A stretch of DNA of 64,000 nucleotides. It comes from Siphonodentalium dalli. Taxonomy: Eukaryota; Mollusca; Scaphopoda; Gadilida; Siphonodentaliidae. The stretch is from the NCBI GenBank assembly GCA_032622095.1, contig CP136063.1, positions 220,183,982 to 220,247,981 on the forward strand. Direction: 5' to 3'. Position 1 is the stretch's first letter. Each line of letters begins with the position of its first letter. A program made the translations under genes and the position numbers. The notes under the pieces are model-generated. The model ran no database searches, was not told where the DNA came from, and was given only the letters and a program-made list of their open reading frames with translations. This document shows positions 42,230-53,669 of this stretch, in pieces.

Positions 42230-43562
42230 TGTATTTAGACTGTGACAATCTTCTGGGCTTTAAAATGAATGAATTCCGAATCTGTGCTTTATTTGGACAT
42301 GTGTTATACCCACATGGTAGTTTGTTGTGATTATGTTTCTCTACGATTTCTCGTTTAATAATGAGGTTTGTTCTTATACTCGATTCTTTTCTGCATTTTG
42401 ATTCCGTTTAAATGGTTTACTTTCGATTTAATATTCGTTATTTAACTGAAAATGGATGTTTATTCTATTTCATTTGACAGAGTATGAATGTCAAATAAAC
42501 ATGCCTTAAGCTAAAATTCATACTCCATGGAACATAACAAAATCAACCAACACAACAAAAGCAACCATTTGTAACTGGACACTGCTTATGACAACAACAA
42601 CAGACATTTCCCCAAGATATTGGACACACATCCCTGCTCATTTTGAATGTAATTAAAATGACTCATTAACAAGCCTGGTGAGTTTCATTCTGTTATTCAT
42701 TAGTGCTGTGTACTGAGAGTGATTCTGTGCAGCATACCATTGATGTATATAGTATAGATATAGGCCAATGAGCATACCCAGATATTGGACACACATCTTG
42801 TTTATGTTAGACTGTGACAATCTTCTGGGGTTTAAAATGAATGAATTCGGACTCTGTACTTTATTTGGACATGTGTTATACAGACATGGTAGTTTGTTGT
42901 GATTATGTTTCTACGATTTCTCATTTAATTATGAGGTTTGTTCTTATATTCAATTCTTTTCTGAATTTTAATTCCATTTATAATGGGTTACTTTTGATAG
43001 AATATTCATTATTTAACTGAAAATCATTTGAAAATGGATGTTTATTATATTTCGTTTGACAGAGTATGAATGTCAGATAAACATGCCTTAATACTCCAAT
43101 AAACAACAAAATCAACATCCATTTATTGCTGGACACCGCTTACGACAACAGCAACAGTCATTTCTTTGCAACTCATGTTCCCCAAGATATTGGACATGCC
43201 TTCCTGCTCATTTTGAATGTAATTGAAACGACTCATTAACGATCCAGGTGAGTTTGATTCTGTTCCTCATTATCGTTGTGTACTAACAGTTACTCTGAGC
43301 ATACCAACGTACAGGACACACATCTTGTTTATATTAGACTGTGACAATCTTCTGGGGTTTAACACTGAAGGCATTCCGACTCTGTGCTTTATTTGGACAT
43401 GTGTCATACTGTAGTTTGTTGTGATTATGTCTCTCTACGATTTCTTCTCTGGAATTTATATATCTTGTAAGTCTTAGTTCAGTTAACAGTAAAGGTAACA
43501 TTTTATTGTTTTGTGAACACAAGCAATATTCTCATAAATAATTGCTCACCTCTGTATTTTAA

Positions 43563-43804
43563 TCGTTCCATGACTGGAGCTTCCTGAAATTTAGCGAAAA
43601 CCCTGTGCCAATGCATTCTCTTATATATGTGAGTCTCCCATAGGGAGCCTAGCATATATAAGAATACATTGGCCTAACAATATTTGTTAGCCAGTGCATT
43701 CTCTTATATTATACGAAGCTCCCTATGGCAGACTCGCATAATAAAAGAATGCACTGGTACAGGATCTATCATGCTGCGTCAGCTCAGCTCCCGTCATTAG
43801 AGGG
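43563..43804. mobile_element. A3 MITE
   Basis: TTAA at 43559-43562 and 43805-43808. Twin palindromes at about 43608-43673 and 43692-43762, both somewhat eroded. The 19-bp repeat array begins about 40 bp downstream. Confidence 0.75.
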
Positions 43805-43845
43805 TTAATGACTACTCAAGGTCTGAAGGTAAATCATTTGTCATA

Positions 43846-44062
43846 GATTGTCACAGAGGGCCTTGATTGTCATAGAGGGCCTTGATTGTCACAGAGGGCC
43901 TTGATTGTCATAGAGGGCCTTGATTGTCATAGAGGGCCTTGATTGTCATAGAGGGCCTTGATTGTCATAGAGGGCCTTAATTGTTATAGAGGGCCTTGAT
44001 TGTCATAGAGGGCCTTGATTGTCATAGAGGGCCTTGATTGTCATAGAGTGCCTTGATTGTCG
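43846..44062 (+). repeat. 19-bp tandem repeat, about 11 copies
   Basis: Unit CCTTGATTGTCATAGAGGG; a CACAGAGGG variant at the start and AGAGTG at the end. Confidence 0.95.
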
Positions 44063-44693
44063 GCAATATGTTCTGTTCGCAAACAATCTCATGAGAAATA
44101 GGGATGCGGACCGGATCGCCGCCTTTGGTCTGGTCCAACCTGCCCTGGTCCAGTCTACGTTTGCCCTTGGCTAATGGGTATCGGACAAAATCGGAAACAA
44201 AACATTGTGACTATATCTTAATATTTGCGGAGATGGTTGATTGATCAGTATTATTCTGTTATTATAGTAAAGAAATTTACAGCAAGATGTGCTGATTTAA
44301 TAAACTGAAAAAATGTATAGAGTGCATTATTGGACTTAAATTGAAACATGCCATGTGTTGGACTAGAACACTGAACACAACCAACATCCATGTCAAAAGT
44401 ATTGTCTGATGAAAGCAATATATTTTGCTGAATTCCCATTAGCCTAAGATGTAGATTAAGCTGTACTGGAGTTGGTGCGTTTTATTTAGCCAGGAGCTGT
44501 TGGGTTAATTTATATCTTTGATAACAGGGTGGGAACAAATAGCAACACTTTGATGTGATTTAGAAAGGAATCTTGACTGGGCTGTGAGTAATTCACTGTC
44601 ATCAAAACATTGTTTACAAGATGTTAGCTAGAGATGTCTGGCTGCTTCTGGTTGGTCTTATCTGTATGTGTGTATGTGTACTGTACGCTAACC
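44063..44693. other. No gene or element recognised
   Basis: Single-copy DNA between the 19-bp array and an A3 copy, with CCGGATCGCCGCCTTTGG near the left end. Confidence 0.3.
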
Positions 44694-44879
44694 CCTTCAC
44701 TGTATTGGGAGACTCGCATTTATAAGAGAATTCACTGTCTTTCAAGGTCAAGGTAAATAATGTTAGGCCAATGCATTCTCTTATATATGTGAGGCACCCT
44801 ATGGGTGACTCACATATATAAGAGAATGCATTGGCACAGGGTTTTCACAAAATTTCAGGAAGTACCAGTCATGAAAGGG
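44694..44879. mobile_element. A3 MITE, left end truncated
   Basis: The right end, CCAGTCATGAAAGGG, is followed by TTAA (44880-44883). Only half of the first hairpin remains; the second (44768-44835) is nearly perfect. The TTAA to the right continues straight into B sequence that matches the interior of B, so A3 probably inserted at an internal TTAA of a B copy whose left part is gone. Confidence 0.7.
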
Positions 44880-44883
44880 TTAA

Positions 44884-45046
44884 GGTGTTAAAAGCAGACG
44901 ACAGATAAATAAAAGTGCAGAAGGAACCCTATTTATTGAGGGAAATGTTTAGATAATAAGTTAAACAAACTACGTTTGTTGAACTTATTATCTGAGCATT
45001 TCCGATGGGATAATTACTCATCAATGACGCTTTAGTATAGACAGGG
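44884..45046. mobile_element. B element, left part lost
   Basis: It begins inside B (GGTGTTAAAAGCAGACGACA), includes the palindromic centre AATAAGTTAAACAAACTACG / CGTTTGTTGAACTTATT, and ends with ACGCTTTAGTATAGACAGGG and TTAA (45047-45050). Confidence 0.7.
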
Positions 45047-45050
45047 TTAA

Positions 45051-45812
45051 TCCTGTTACATGTGGATCACGATTCTTTCTGAAGAATCTTAATGTGATAC
45101 GTTATGAAGGATGTATCATGATGCACTTATTCGCACATTTATATATATATTGTTGACTACATGTACAGATCCTTAGTGGCTGTCTGTGGTAAATCTTGCA
45201 TTCAACACTGGAAAATAGGGTCCAACTAAAGATAAAGGATAAGATCAATATAATCTTAGGATTGCAATGGTATGATGCCATTTGAAATAAGAAGTGGAAT
45301 TATTATTATACCAGGACACTATCCTTCACTCTGGTTAAACTTAAAGACATATTATGGACTTGTTCCAGTGCATGAAATTGATAAGTTAGCACTCAGTCTC
45401 TATACGAACCTGGTGAATGTAGCATTCTACTAACATCGCTGAAAATTTCAAAGAAATCACCATACCACTCCACAGAAAGCATTGTCTGAACTACACTCAA
45501 CTGTAAATATTTACATCTTGATTTGGGACACAACTATCGGCGATAAACTAACACAAATTATTTCATCATTAAGAGTCAATGCATTTAATTAATATTTTAG
45601 AAAGACGGTGTGTGTCAATTTGGATTAATATTCGTAAAAACATTACTACTTTGAGCAAGATTATTCTTAATTTCTATTTGATCATCCTACTGGAGTGTTT
45701 CACATCACTTTAAACTTTTAATGATTGTGTAAGTCTAAAGTAAATCAAGATACGCTTATCGTACACTTACTAGCTACTCATGATGGCACATTGTGGAGTG
45801 TTTCACATCACT
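45051..45812. other. No gene recognised
   Basis: Single-copy except for GGAGTGTTTCACATCACTTT, present at about 45692 and 45795; the second copy directly abuts the TTAA of B. Confidence 0.35.
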
Positions 45813-45816
45813 TTAA

Positions 45817-46390
45817 CCCTTCCTATACTAAATGGATTCTACCAGTCAGTTGAAAAGTGTATATCAGAATGGTATATTATTAATTTAGAGGGATGTTAAG
45901 GTGATAAAAGCAGACAACAGATAAATAAAAATGCAGAAGGAGCTTTATTTATTAACCCTTTACCCAACAGAAGGGCCCTGTGCCAATGCATTCTCTTATA
46001 TATGCGAGTCGACCATAGGTCGCCTCGCATATATAAGAGAATGCATTGGCTTAACACATTAAAAATTGTTAAAGAATGTAAGAAAAAATGGTAAAAAGTG
46101 TTAAAAACAGATTTATTTTAGGCCAATGCATTCTCTTATATATGCGAGGCGACCTATGGTCGACTCGCATATTTACGAGAATGCATTGGCACAGGGCATA
46201 ACTGTAACTATCACAATGTGGTCAAGGAGCCGGTTCCAATGATATCCATATTTGTATGGTTCTATTGAGACAGACCGATGATATTTTAGGCTGTTGAAGC
46301 TTTATTTGGCCGGTTTTGGCCGGTTTGTTGGGTAAAGGGTTAATTGAGGGCAATGTTTAGACAATAAGTTCAACAAACGACCCAAGGTTT
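45817..46390 (+). mobile_element. B element interrupted by A2
   Basis: TTAA at 45813-45816, then CCCTTCCTATACTAAATGG. The sequence is split at a TTAA by the A2 copy 45956-46339 and resumes as TTGAGGGCAATGTTTAGACA, up to GTTCAACAAACGA. The far half was not found. Confidence 0.75.
45956..46339. mobile_element. A2 MITE nested in a B element
   Basis: TTAA at 45952-45955 and 46340-46343. It has the same parts as the copy at 29000 but in the opposite orientation: hairpins first (from about 45981 and 46121), then the CCGGCC motif before TGTTGGGTAAAGGG. B sequence is found on both sides, so A2 inserted after B. Confidence 0.85.
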
Positions 46391-46458
46391 GAGTTGTATA
46401 TTGCAGATTATTTAATAAGTATGATAAGGTCAATCTGATCACACTATCGTGTCATTCT

Positions 46459-46552
46459 AATGTAGCCATTATATGTATGTGGGTGTCTGACCAGGTGACA
46501 TATAGGCAGCCATTATACTAGTAGGTAAGTGGGTGTCTGACCAGGTGACATA
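46459..46552 (+). repeat. Short direct duplication (about 50 bp, 2 copies)
   Basis: GCCATTATATGTATGTGGGT and GCCATTATACTAGTAGGTAA, each followed by GTGTCTGACCAGGTGACATA. Confidence 0.8.
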
Positions 46553-46837
46553 GCTGACACAGGGTCAGGGAAAATCACACCTAACCCTCCGGAATGACAG
46601 TAACAAGTCAGAATGGACAACTGGCTTGATGGACCATAAAGCATTTCTGTTTGTCAACTTACTAGTAGATATAATAACGACCAATTTCCCAATTTATGGC
46701 AGACAAATTGTTCATCTTTCTCATGAATTTTGAAGCAGGTTCTGGGAGCGGTTTAATAGAATTTTATAAGAGTTTTAGAATGTATACCCCCAAAACAGCA
46801 GATTTTATTTAATGCCAAAAGTAGAATTTAGACATTT

Positions 46838-46920
46838 TTCCCTATGGGAGATGTAAATAAGAAAATGCATTAGCACAGGGTTTTCGCAAAATTTCAGGTA
46901 GCTCCAGTCATGGATAGTTT
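46838..46920. mobile_element. A3 MITE fragment
   Basis: It contains half a palindrome and the right-end text GGTTTTCGCAAAATTTCAGG, then CCAGTCATGGATAG and TTTAAA. A fragment of H (GGGGCCAGCCCAG) follows at once. Confidence 0.5.
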
Positions 46921-47276
46921 AAACAGGGGCCAGCCCAGATGGCGACTTGAGAGACATATCCTCCCTTAAATGTGTCACTTAATTTTGCCTATTTTTGTCT
47001 GGTGAGAAGTGACTTTTTTCTCATAAACCTGTAACAGTATGCATATCTCCCAACAGCATATTTAAAGTATATCTATAGATATTATGGTGTTCTTAATCAC
47101 AATACAGTAATGGTTTTATAAATGAGCTCTTGTGTTGTATAATATTTATTTGATCATAGAAGGATGATACATTGGCCTAACAATATATACCCCTGAGGTT
47201 AATATATCTTATACTAGTACTCCAAAATTCACCAAGTTGACAAATCTCATTTCCATCAGCAGGATACCTATCAAAA

Positions 47277-47352
47277 TAAATAAGGGTCATTCAAGTTTCT
47301 ACCTGGCCCAAGGACGTAAAGAAATAAGGGTCATTCAGGTTTCTACCCGGAC
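47277..47352 (+). repeat. Short direct duplication (about 43-50 bp, 2 copies)
   Basis: AATAAGGGTCATTCAAGTTT with CTACCTGGCCCAAGGACGT, then AATAAGGGTCATTCAGGTTT with CTACCCGGACCGAGG. Confidence 0.75.
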
Positions 47353-48361
47353 CGAGGTCCTGAAGGTAGGACTCTTTATCAGCCCACTGTCATCAAAGCT
47401 ATTTACTAAAGTGACTATGTAAACAAGCTAATCACGGGTCTTTTGTTGTGACCATGATAGTGGTGTAATTAGCCAGGTATACCTGACCTATGGGTTCTAA
47501 GCATTAATCTCACATTGCCTGGGGTGTCATGTAATAGATAGCAGTACATGATACTACAAAGGTATACATGGCGTGATTATCTGTTCAATACAGCCAGGTG
47601 GGTGGATAGATAACAAGTGTATATGGGTCAACCAAGGTATATGATACTCATGTCCTGTGCATTGAATTGTGTAGTTGGGTCGAAAAGGTCGATGATTTCT
47701 TCGCCCCACGTTTTGTTGATTGATTTCTAGAGTTAAGGATTACAATAATTATGCCTTATGATCGAGGCAGAAAATGAAGTGGAGCCCACAAGCTTTAATA
47801 TGGGGGGGGGGGCCTTGAAATTACTATACCTACATGGAGTTGCCACCAAATGTATAGTGTGCTGTAAAGTAGAATGGATTAGATAGGGGAGGGGGCTTAC
47901 AACTGATTAATTTTTGTATTTTTATTTTGTAATTACAATGATTAAAACCCATGTCACATATATATATATAATATGTAGCTCGTTTATCGCTTAATCTGTT
48001 TATGTCAGTGAGGGAAATTTGAGCATCTATTAGAGCCGAGTCCAATAGATGCCAAACCCCCAGAGTGGACATTTTAAGCGACAACATTAGTTACATATTT
48101 TATTTATCTATCGCACAAAATTCAGTTTTACATTCCTTATTTTGATGATGCCCTTGCATTTATTAGATCAAGCAAACTTATTAGCATTCACGACGTGCAA
48201 ATATTTAGAGCGAAATAGTTCGTTTGGTTTTTTTATAGTTATTCTAAGCTGGCATTGTACTAATGGTCTATAGATGTTTTAGAGCGAAAACACATATCCC
48301 TTTACGAATTTGGTATCAATTGTGGTGAATTATGGATGATAAAAACAACCCAAAATCACAA

Positions 48362-48425
48362 TGACGTCATTTAGGTCGGTTGATGTCCCTAGTTACCTAC
48401 GCAATTTGCATATGCAATTACGTCA
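48362..48425. promoter_or_regulatory. Cluster of CRE-like and POU-like sites
   Basis: TGACGTCA at 48362-48369, ATTTGCAT at 48404-48411 inside the near-palindrome AATTTGCATATGCAATT, and TTACGTCA at 48418-48425. Such motifs occur by chance, and no gene is seen within several kilobases. Confidence 0.2.
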
Positions 48426-48586
48426 TGAAAGTAGTACCAACTTAATAAAGCAACGTTGACCTAATAAAGCTACATTTACGTAATAAACATAACGTTTATT
48501 GGGCAGGCTTTTTTTTAAGCAATAGAGGTAGTGAGCAGGTGGATAAATACCATTATTTAAAGCATGTTGCATAATATACATGTTTG

Positions 48587-48590
48587 TATA

Positions 48591-48612
<22 letters not shown>
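48587..48612. repeat. TA dinucleotide microsatellite
   Basis: A pure TA run of about 12 units followed by a T tract. Confidence 0.9.
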
Positions 48613-48621
<9 letters not shown>

Positions 48622-49296
48622 TTTGGTACTCTTCATGGTTATAACACAGTACTATATACAAGCCTGGAAATAACTCAAATTTTGGTGCTGGACAAAATGG
48701 CCTAACCTGGTAATAAGTTGTGGAATAACGTATACAAAATTTGCCTTGAAACGTTACCTCTCTCGGTGGTGTTCAAGAAATTTGAGATAACAACATGGCT
48801 AATGAAATTATCAATAAATGATTGCAACATAATCGCTTCTAATTATGCCCCGTTGTCTACCCTGACATACGTTACCTGTTAGTGCTAGGCCTCGTAATGT
48901 TACAGGTTTATGTTATACACGTCAAATCACGTCATGAGGGTAAGAGAGTTAAGAGCAACAATTATACAATATGCTGTATACCTGAAATGCTTAATAGGTA
49001 TTATTATCTCTTTGGTTTTATTCTCATATCACATGGAAATTTATAAGCCTCCATTAATTTAATTATACTGCCTACATACCAGGGTAGAATTGCATAAAGG
49101 ATAAATACCACCCACATACTATGGAATTTGTACTACTGGGGATTTGGCTGGTATATTGTTGTGAATGAATTAGTTACCTATGTCCTAATTATTGACCTAT
49201 TATTAATTACTTTGACCCCTGAGGGTAATGTATATGTTACATATAGAACATGGATTATTCAATGTACGGAGTATGCATGCTAATAGCCCTGTGACA

Positions 49297-51418
49297 AATA
49301 ACATTTATTAACCTGAGACGTAGTTAGGAACTTAGGGCGTCTGTCCAACTTATATTCCTAGCAAATAACATTTATTGACCAGAGACGTGTTTAGGGTGTC
49401 TGTCCTTACTTATATTCGTAGCAAATAACATTTATAGGCTGGAGACGTGGTTAGGGTGTCTGTCCAACTTATATTCGTAGCAAATAACATTTATTGACCA
49501 GAGACGTGTTTAGGGTGTCTGTCCTTACTTATATTCGTAGCAAATAACATTTATAGGCTGGAGACGTGTTTAGGGTGTCTGTCCAACTTATAATCCTAGC
49601 AAATAACATTTATAGGCTGGAGACGTGGTTAGGGTGTCTGTCCAACTTATATTCCTAGAAAATAACATTTATAGGCTGGAGACGTGTTTAGGGTGTCTGT
49701 CCAACTTATATTCATAGCAAATAACATTTATAGGCTGGAGATGTGGTTAGGGTGTCTGTCCAACTTATATTCCTAGCAAATAACATTTATTGACCAGAGA
49801 CTTGTTTAGGGTGTCTGTCCAACTTATATTCCTAGCAAATAACATTTATTGACCAGAGACGTGTTTAGGGTGTCTGTCCAACTTATATTCCTAGCAAATA
49901 ACATTTATTGACCAGAGACGTGTTTAGGGTGTCTGTCCAACTTATATTCCTAGCAAATAGCATTTATTGACCAGAGACGTGTTTAGGGTGTCTGTCCAAC
50001 GTATATTCCTAGCAAATAACATTTATTGACCAGAGACATGTTTAGGGTGTCTGTCCAACTTATATTCCTAGAAAATAACATTTATTGACCATGCAGAGAC
50101 ATGTTTAGGGTGTCTGTCCAAACATTTATAGGCTAGAGACGTGGTTGAATAGGGTGTCTGTCCAACTTACATTTCTAGCAAATAACATTTATTGACCAGA
50201 GACATGTTTAGGGTGTCTGTCCAATTTATATTCATAGCAAAGAACATTTATAGGCTAGAGACGTGGTTAGGGTGTCTGTCCAACTTATATTCCTAGCAAA
50301 TAACATTTATTGACCAGAGACGTGTTTAGGGTGTCTGTCCAACTTATATTCCTAGCAAATAACATTTATAGGCTGGAGACGTGATTAGGGTGTCTGTCCA
50401 ACTTATATTTATAGCAAATAACATTAAAAGGCTGGAGACGTGGTTAGGTTGTCTGTCCAACTTATATTCCTAGCAAATAACATTAAAAGGCTAGAGACAT
50501 GGTTAGAGTGTCTGTCCAACTTATATTCCTAGCAAATAACATTAAAAGGCTAGAGACATGTTTAGAGTGTCTGTCCAACTTATATTTATAGCAAATAACA
50601 TTAAAAGGCTGGAGACGTGGTTAGGTTGTCTGTCCAACTTATATTCCTAGCAAATAACATTAAAAGGCTAGAGACATGGTTAGAGTGTCTGTCCAACTTA
50701 TATTTATAGCAAATAACATTAAAAGGCTAGAGACATGGTTAGAGTGTCTGTCCAACTTATATTTATAGCAAATAACATTAAAAGGCTAGAGACATGGTTA
50801 GAGTGTCTGTCCAACTTATATTTATAGCAAATAACATTAAAAGGCTAGAGACATGGTTAGAGTGTCTGTCCAACTTATATTTATAGCAAATAACATTAAA
50901 AGGCTAGAGACATGGTTAGAGTGTCTGTCCAACTTATATTCCTAGCAAATAACATTTATAGGCTAGAGACGTGGTTAGGGTGTCTGTCCAACTTATATTT
51001 ATAGCAAATAACATTAAAAGGCTAGAGACATGGTTAGAGTGTCTGTCCAACTTATATTTATAGCAAATAACATTAAAAGGCTAGAGACATGGTTAGAGTG
51101 TCTGTCCAACTTATATTCCTAGCAAATAACATTTATAGGCTAGAGACGTGGTTAGGGTGTCTGTCCAACTTATATTTATAGCAAATAACATTAAAAGGCT
51201 AGAGACATGGTTAGAGTGTCTGTCCAACTTATATTTATAGCAAATAACATTTATAGGCTGGAGACGTGGTTAGGGTGTCTGTCCAACTTATATTCCTAGC
51301 AAATAACATTTATAGGCTGGAGACGTGATTAGGGTGTCTGTCCAACTTATATTCCTAGCAAATAACATTTATAGGCTGGAGACATGGTTAGAGTGTCTGT
51401 CCAACTTATATTCCTAGC
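49297..51418 (+). repeat. 59-bp satellite, about 36 copies, three subfamilies
   Basis: Unit: GTTTAGGGTGTCTGTCCAAC, TTATATTCCTAGCAAATAAC, then ATTTATTGACCAGAGACGT (type 1), ATTTATAGGCTGGAGACGT (type 2) or ATTAAAAGGCTAGAGACAT (type 3, often with TATATTTATAGC and GTTAGAGTG). Types 1 and 2 alternate or run in blocks in the first kilobase, type 3 dominates 50400-51240, and type 2 returns at the end. One unit near 50110 is broken. Confidence 0.95.
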
Positions 51419-51920
51419 TATACCGCAGTTTAATGCCGACTTACCCTCCCACTACCAGGTGGGATTTTTCCTAATTTAACACAGGGTTCCAAAGTGGGTG
51501 GGCAGAGGGGTGGCAACTGTTCTTGTAGTTCTAAAAGACAGTTTTTGCACGCAAACCCCCTCCCCTCTGGCAGAGGGCTGGAAGTGGGGGGGGGGGGGGC
51601 AGCTCCCCCTGTTTCTCACACCCCTGAGCATGCCATCAAGTAATCAAGTAGAATTGTCTGTCAACAGCTAATGGTAACCTCAAACATATTTACTATTGTT
51701 ATCACATAATAATTTCTTGGCATTGGGAGTAGAGGTGTATCTAAACAAACTGCATTAGTGATACCTTATGTCAGAAGAAACACTGTGAAATATATGAGTT
51801 GTCATGTCCTATCTTACATTTCCTTTCTTCACCATAACCTCACTCATATTTCATGTTATTTTTCCTGGCCACTCCATCTCTCTGTTTTGTGGTATGTTTA
51901 CCTTGTATCAGAGACACATA

Positions 51921-52135
51921 CAGTATAATGCTCTAAATAATCGACTCCTTAACCACAGCAGAATTATGGGTAATTTTTCAGGATTTAGTCGGAAATATGG
52001 CTTGTTGCCATTCATCGAAATGCTCTCAGTGAGAGCTTTCTGATGAATGGCAACAAGCCATATTTCCGATTAAATCCTGAAAAATTACCCGTAATTCTGC
52101 TGTGGTTAAGGAGTCGATTATTTAGGGCATTACTG
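51921..52135. mobile_element. C foldback MITE
   Basis: TA at 51919-51920 and 52136-52137, ends CAGTATAATGCTC and GGCATTACTG. Complete arms. Confidence 0.85.
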
Positions 52136-52139
52136 TAGG

Positions 52140-53395
52140 TTGGATGCAACTGGGATAAAAATGAAGTTGACCTCAGTGTTGGCCTTGGGGAATTTTGAGG
52201 GAGGGTGTGGCAGATCATGGTGCGGGGGAGAAGGGGTGCTAAACCCCCAATTTTTGGTTAAAATGACTGATATGACAATTAGTGGGAATTTTGGTTTGGT
52301 TAGAGTTGGAAATATTGAGCTGGACACCCCAACCACCCCTTCAATTCAGACATTCTAGCCACGTAACTGTTTCTTATAATAACTTTCATTTAAACGTTGT
52401 GCATTAAAACAGGCCATGATCAATGTGCAATTCACAGAAACCCTGTCGTTCTGCTAAAATCACAGAAACCCTGTCGTTCTGCTAAAATCACAGAAACTCT
52501 GTCGTCCTGCTAAAATTAGCCCTAATCACACTCATGAGGGCTATTTGTTTCAATCTTCTAGTGTTGCACAACAGGGTCATGTCGGCCAATAAATAATGCA
52601 CCGAGCAGCCCATTCTTCATGATTCATTCTAATTGGTTTAGTGTAAAGTTATTGTCTGATCTTTGACCTTTAGGATTTCATGAAATGTCACCAAACAAAC
52701 CAGCTAACTCATGCTATCCCAGCTTTGTGGAATATCAAAGGAGCTGTTGGCTTATTATCACATGGATGGTAACAGGAGCCCAAATTCATCTAACACATAC
52801 CAAATTCATCTAACACATACCACTCATGTTATTTATCAGAGGGAGACAGGACTCTGTGCCTTTGGTGGGAGACAATTATAATAAGAAACTACATTGTGTT
52901 TGTCCTCACATTGTGCACATAGACTGTAGGTGGCAGCAACAGCTGAGAAAGTGGTTGGTGTACTACTTCTGACAGGGATCTCTATAGGATTAAGTATGGA
53001 TTCTATTTCGACCATACACACTTCTTTTCTGTTATAAGTGATTTCTTGAATTCGGTTGCTGTATGTAGTTAACTGACATATTTCCTCCTGTTTCGTGATT
53101 TTGGAGAATTTTAATGTATTCTGGAGAATTGTTGCTTGCCATCTGGAGTATTTACAGCAGTGTTTTGGGGTTAGTACATGCACTAGGGGGATTTCTTTGC
53201 AAAATAGAAGAATTTAATGTATGGAAACGAGGATCAGACAACAAGTGCGATGGCTTATATGATGTCTTCACCTCTTTGGCTACATGCCCCATCCCCAATA
53301 AGTGAGGGAGGGGTATAGATAAGATGGGATGGGTTGGAAATAATGGTTTTAGGAGAAATATAACTGAATTTGCATGAGTTAGGGATGGAAAGATG
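52140..53395. other. Mostly single-copy, no gene assigned
   Basis: Contains the 28-bp repeat at 52433 and a 20-bp direct repeat CAAATTCATCTAACACATAC at 52783 and 52801. The minus-strand frame 53183-52836 (115 codons) is cysteine- and serine-containing without a recognised domain. Confidence 0.3.
52433..52517 (+). repeat. 28-bp tandem repeat, 3 copies
   Basis: Unit CACAGAAACCCTGTCGTTCT with GCTAAAAT; copies nearly identical. Confidence 0.85.
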
Positions 53396-53475
53396 CATAA
53401 TTTCTCTTATATATGTGAGGCTTTCCTATGGGAGACTCACATATATAAGAGAATGCAGTGGCACAGGATCTTTAA
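53396..53475. mobile_element. A3 hairpin fragment fused to half a C element
   Basis: One A3 palindrome and the text CACAGGATCTTTAATC run directly into ACTGAGAGCTTTC, the centre of a C foldback. Both elements are broken at the junction, which suggests a deletion between the two hairpins. Confidence 0.6.
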
Positions 53476-53584
53476 TCACTGAGAGCTTTCTGATGAATGG
53501 CAACATGTATATTTCCGACTAAATCCTTAAAAATTACCCATAATTCTGCTGTGGTCAAGGAGTCGATTATTTAGGGCATTACTG
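53476..53584. mobile_element. Right half of a C foldback MITE
   Basis: From ACTGAGAGCTTTC to GGGCATTACTG and TA (53585-53586). The left half is replaced by an A3 fragment. Confidence 0.75.
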
Positions 53585-53669
53585 TATCCAACGGCCTGCC
53601 AATCCAATGTTTGATTCCAAACAATTCACTGAATGTAATATGGTCCAAATAACCCTCAATACTATCTTT

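Larger units (their letters stand above)
40740..43480 (+). repeat. Segmental tandem array L, about 550-bp unit, 3.4 to 4 copies
   Basis: The anchor CCAGGTGAGTTTGATTCTG starts units near 40785, 41479, 42674 (with changes) and 43244. Each unit has ACACATCTTGTTTATATTAG, GACAATCTTCTGGGGTTTAA, TTTATTTGGACATGTGTTAT and GACAGAGTATGAATGTCAGA. Unit 1 carries the short A1 MITE and unit 2 the E repeat; units 3 and 4 lack them. The last unit is cut off near 43480. Each unit also carries a strong donor-like CAGGTGAGT and an acceptor-like TTTGACAG. I found no coding frame. Confidence 0.9.
47353..49296. other. Long single-copy stretch without a recognised gene
   Basis: Includes a G tract at 47803, the CRE/POU cluster at 48362 and the TA run at 48587. 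The minus-strand frame 48087-47830 (85 codons) has no motif. Confidence 0.35.

Noticed and set aside
43846-44062. CRISPR array
   Set aside because: Units are contiguous 19-bp repeats without spacers, and the DNA is eukaryotic. The dispersed palindromes likewise lack the repeat-spacer pattern.
49297-51418. Interstitial telomeric repeat
   Set aside because: TTAGGG occurs only once per 59-bp unit and not as tandem hexamers.
52836-53183. 115-codon minus-strand frame
   Set aside because: No motif, composition like surrounding DNA, and no supporting splice or start signals.
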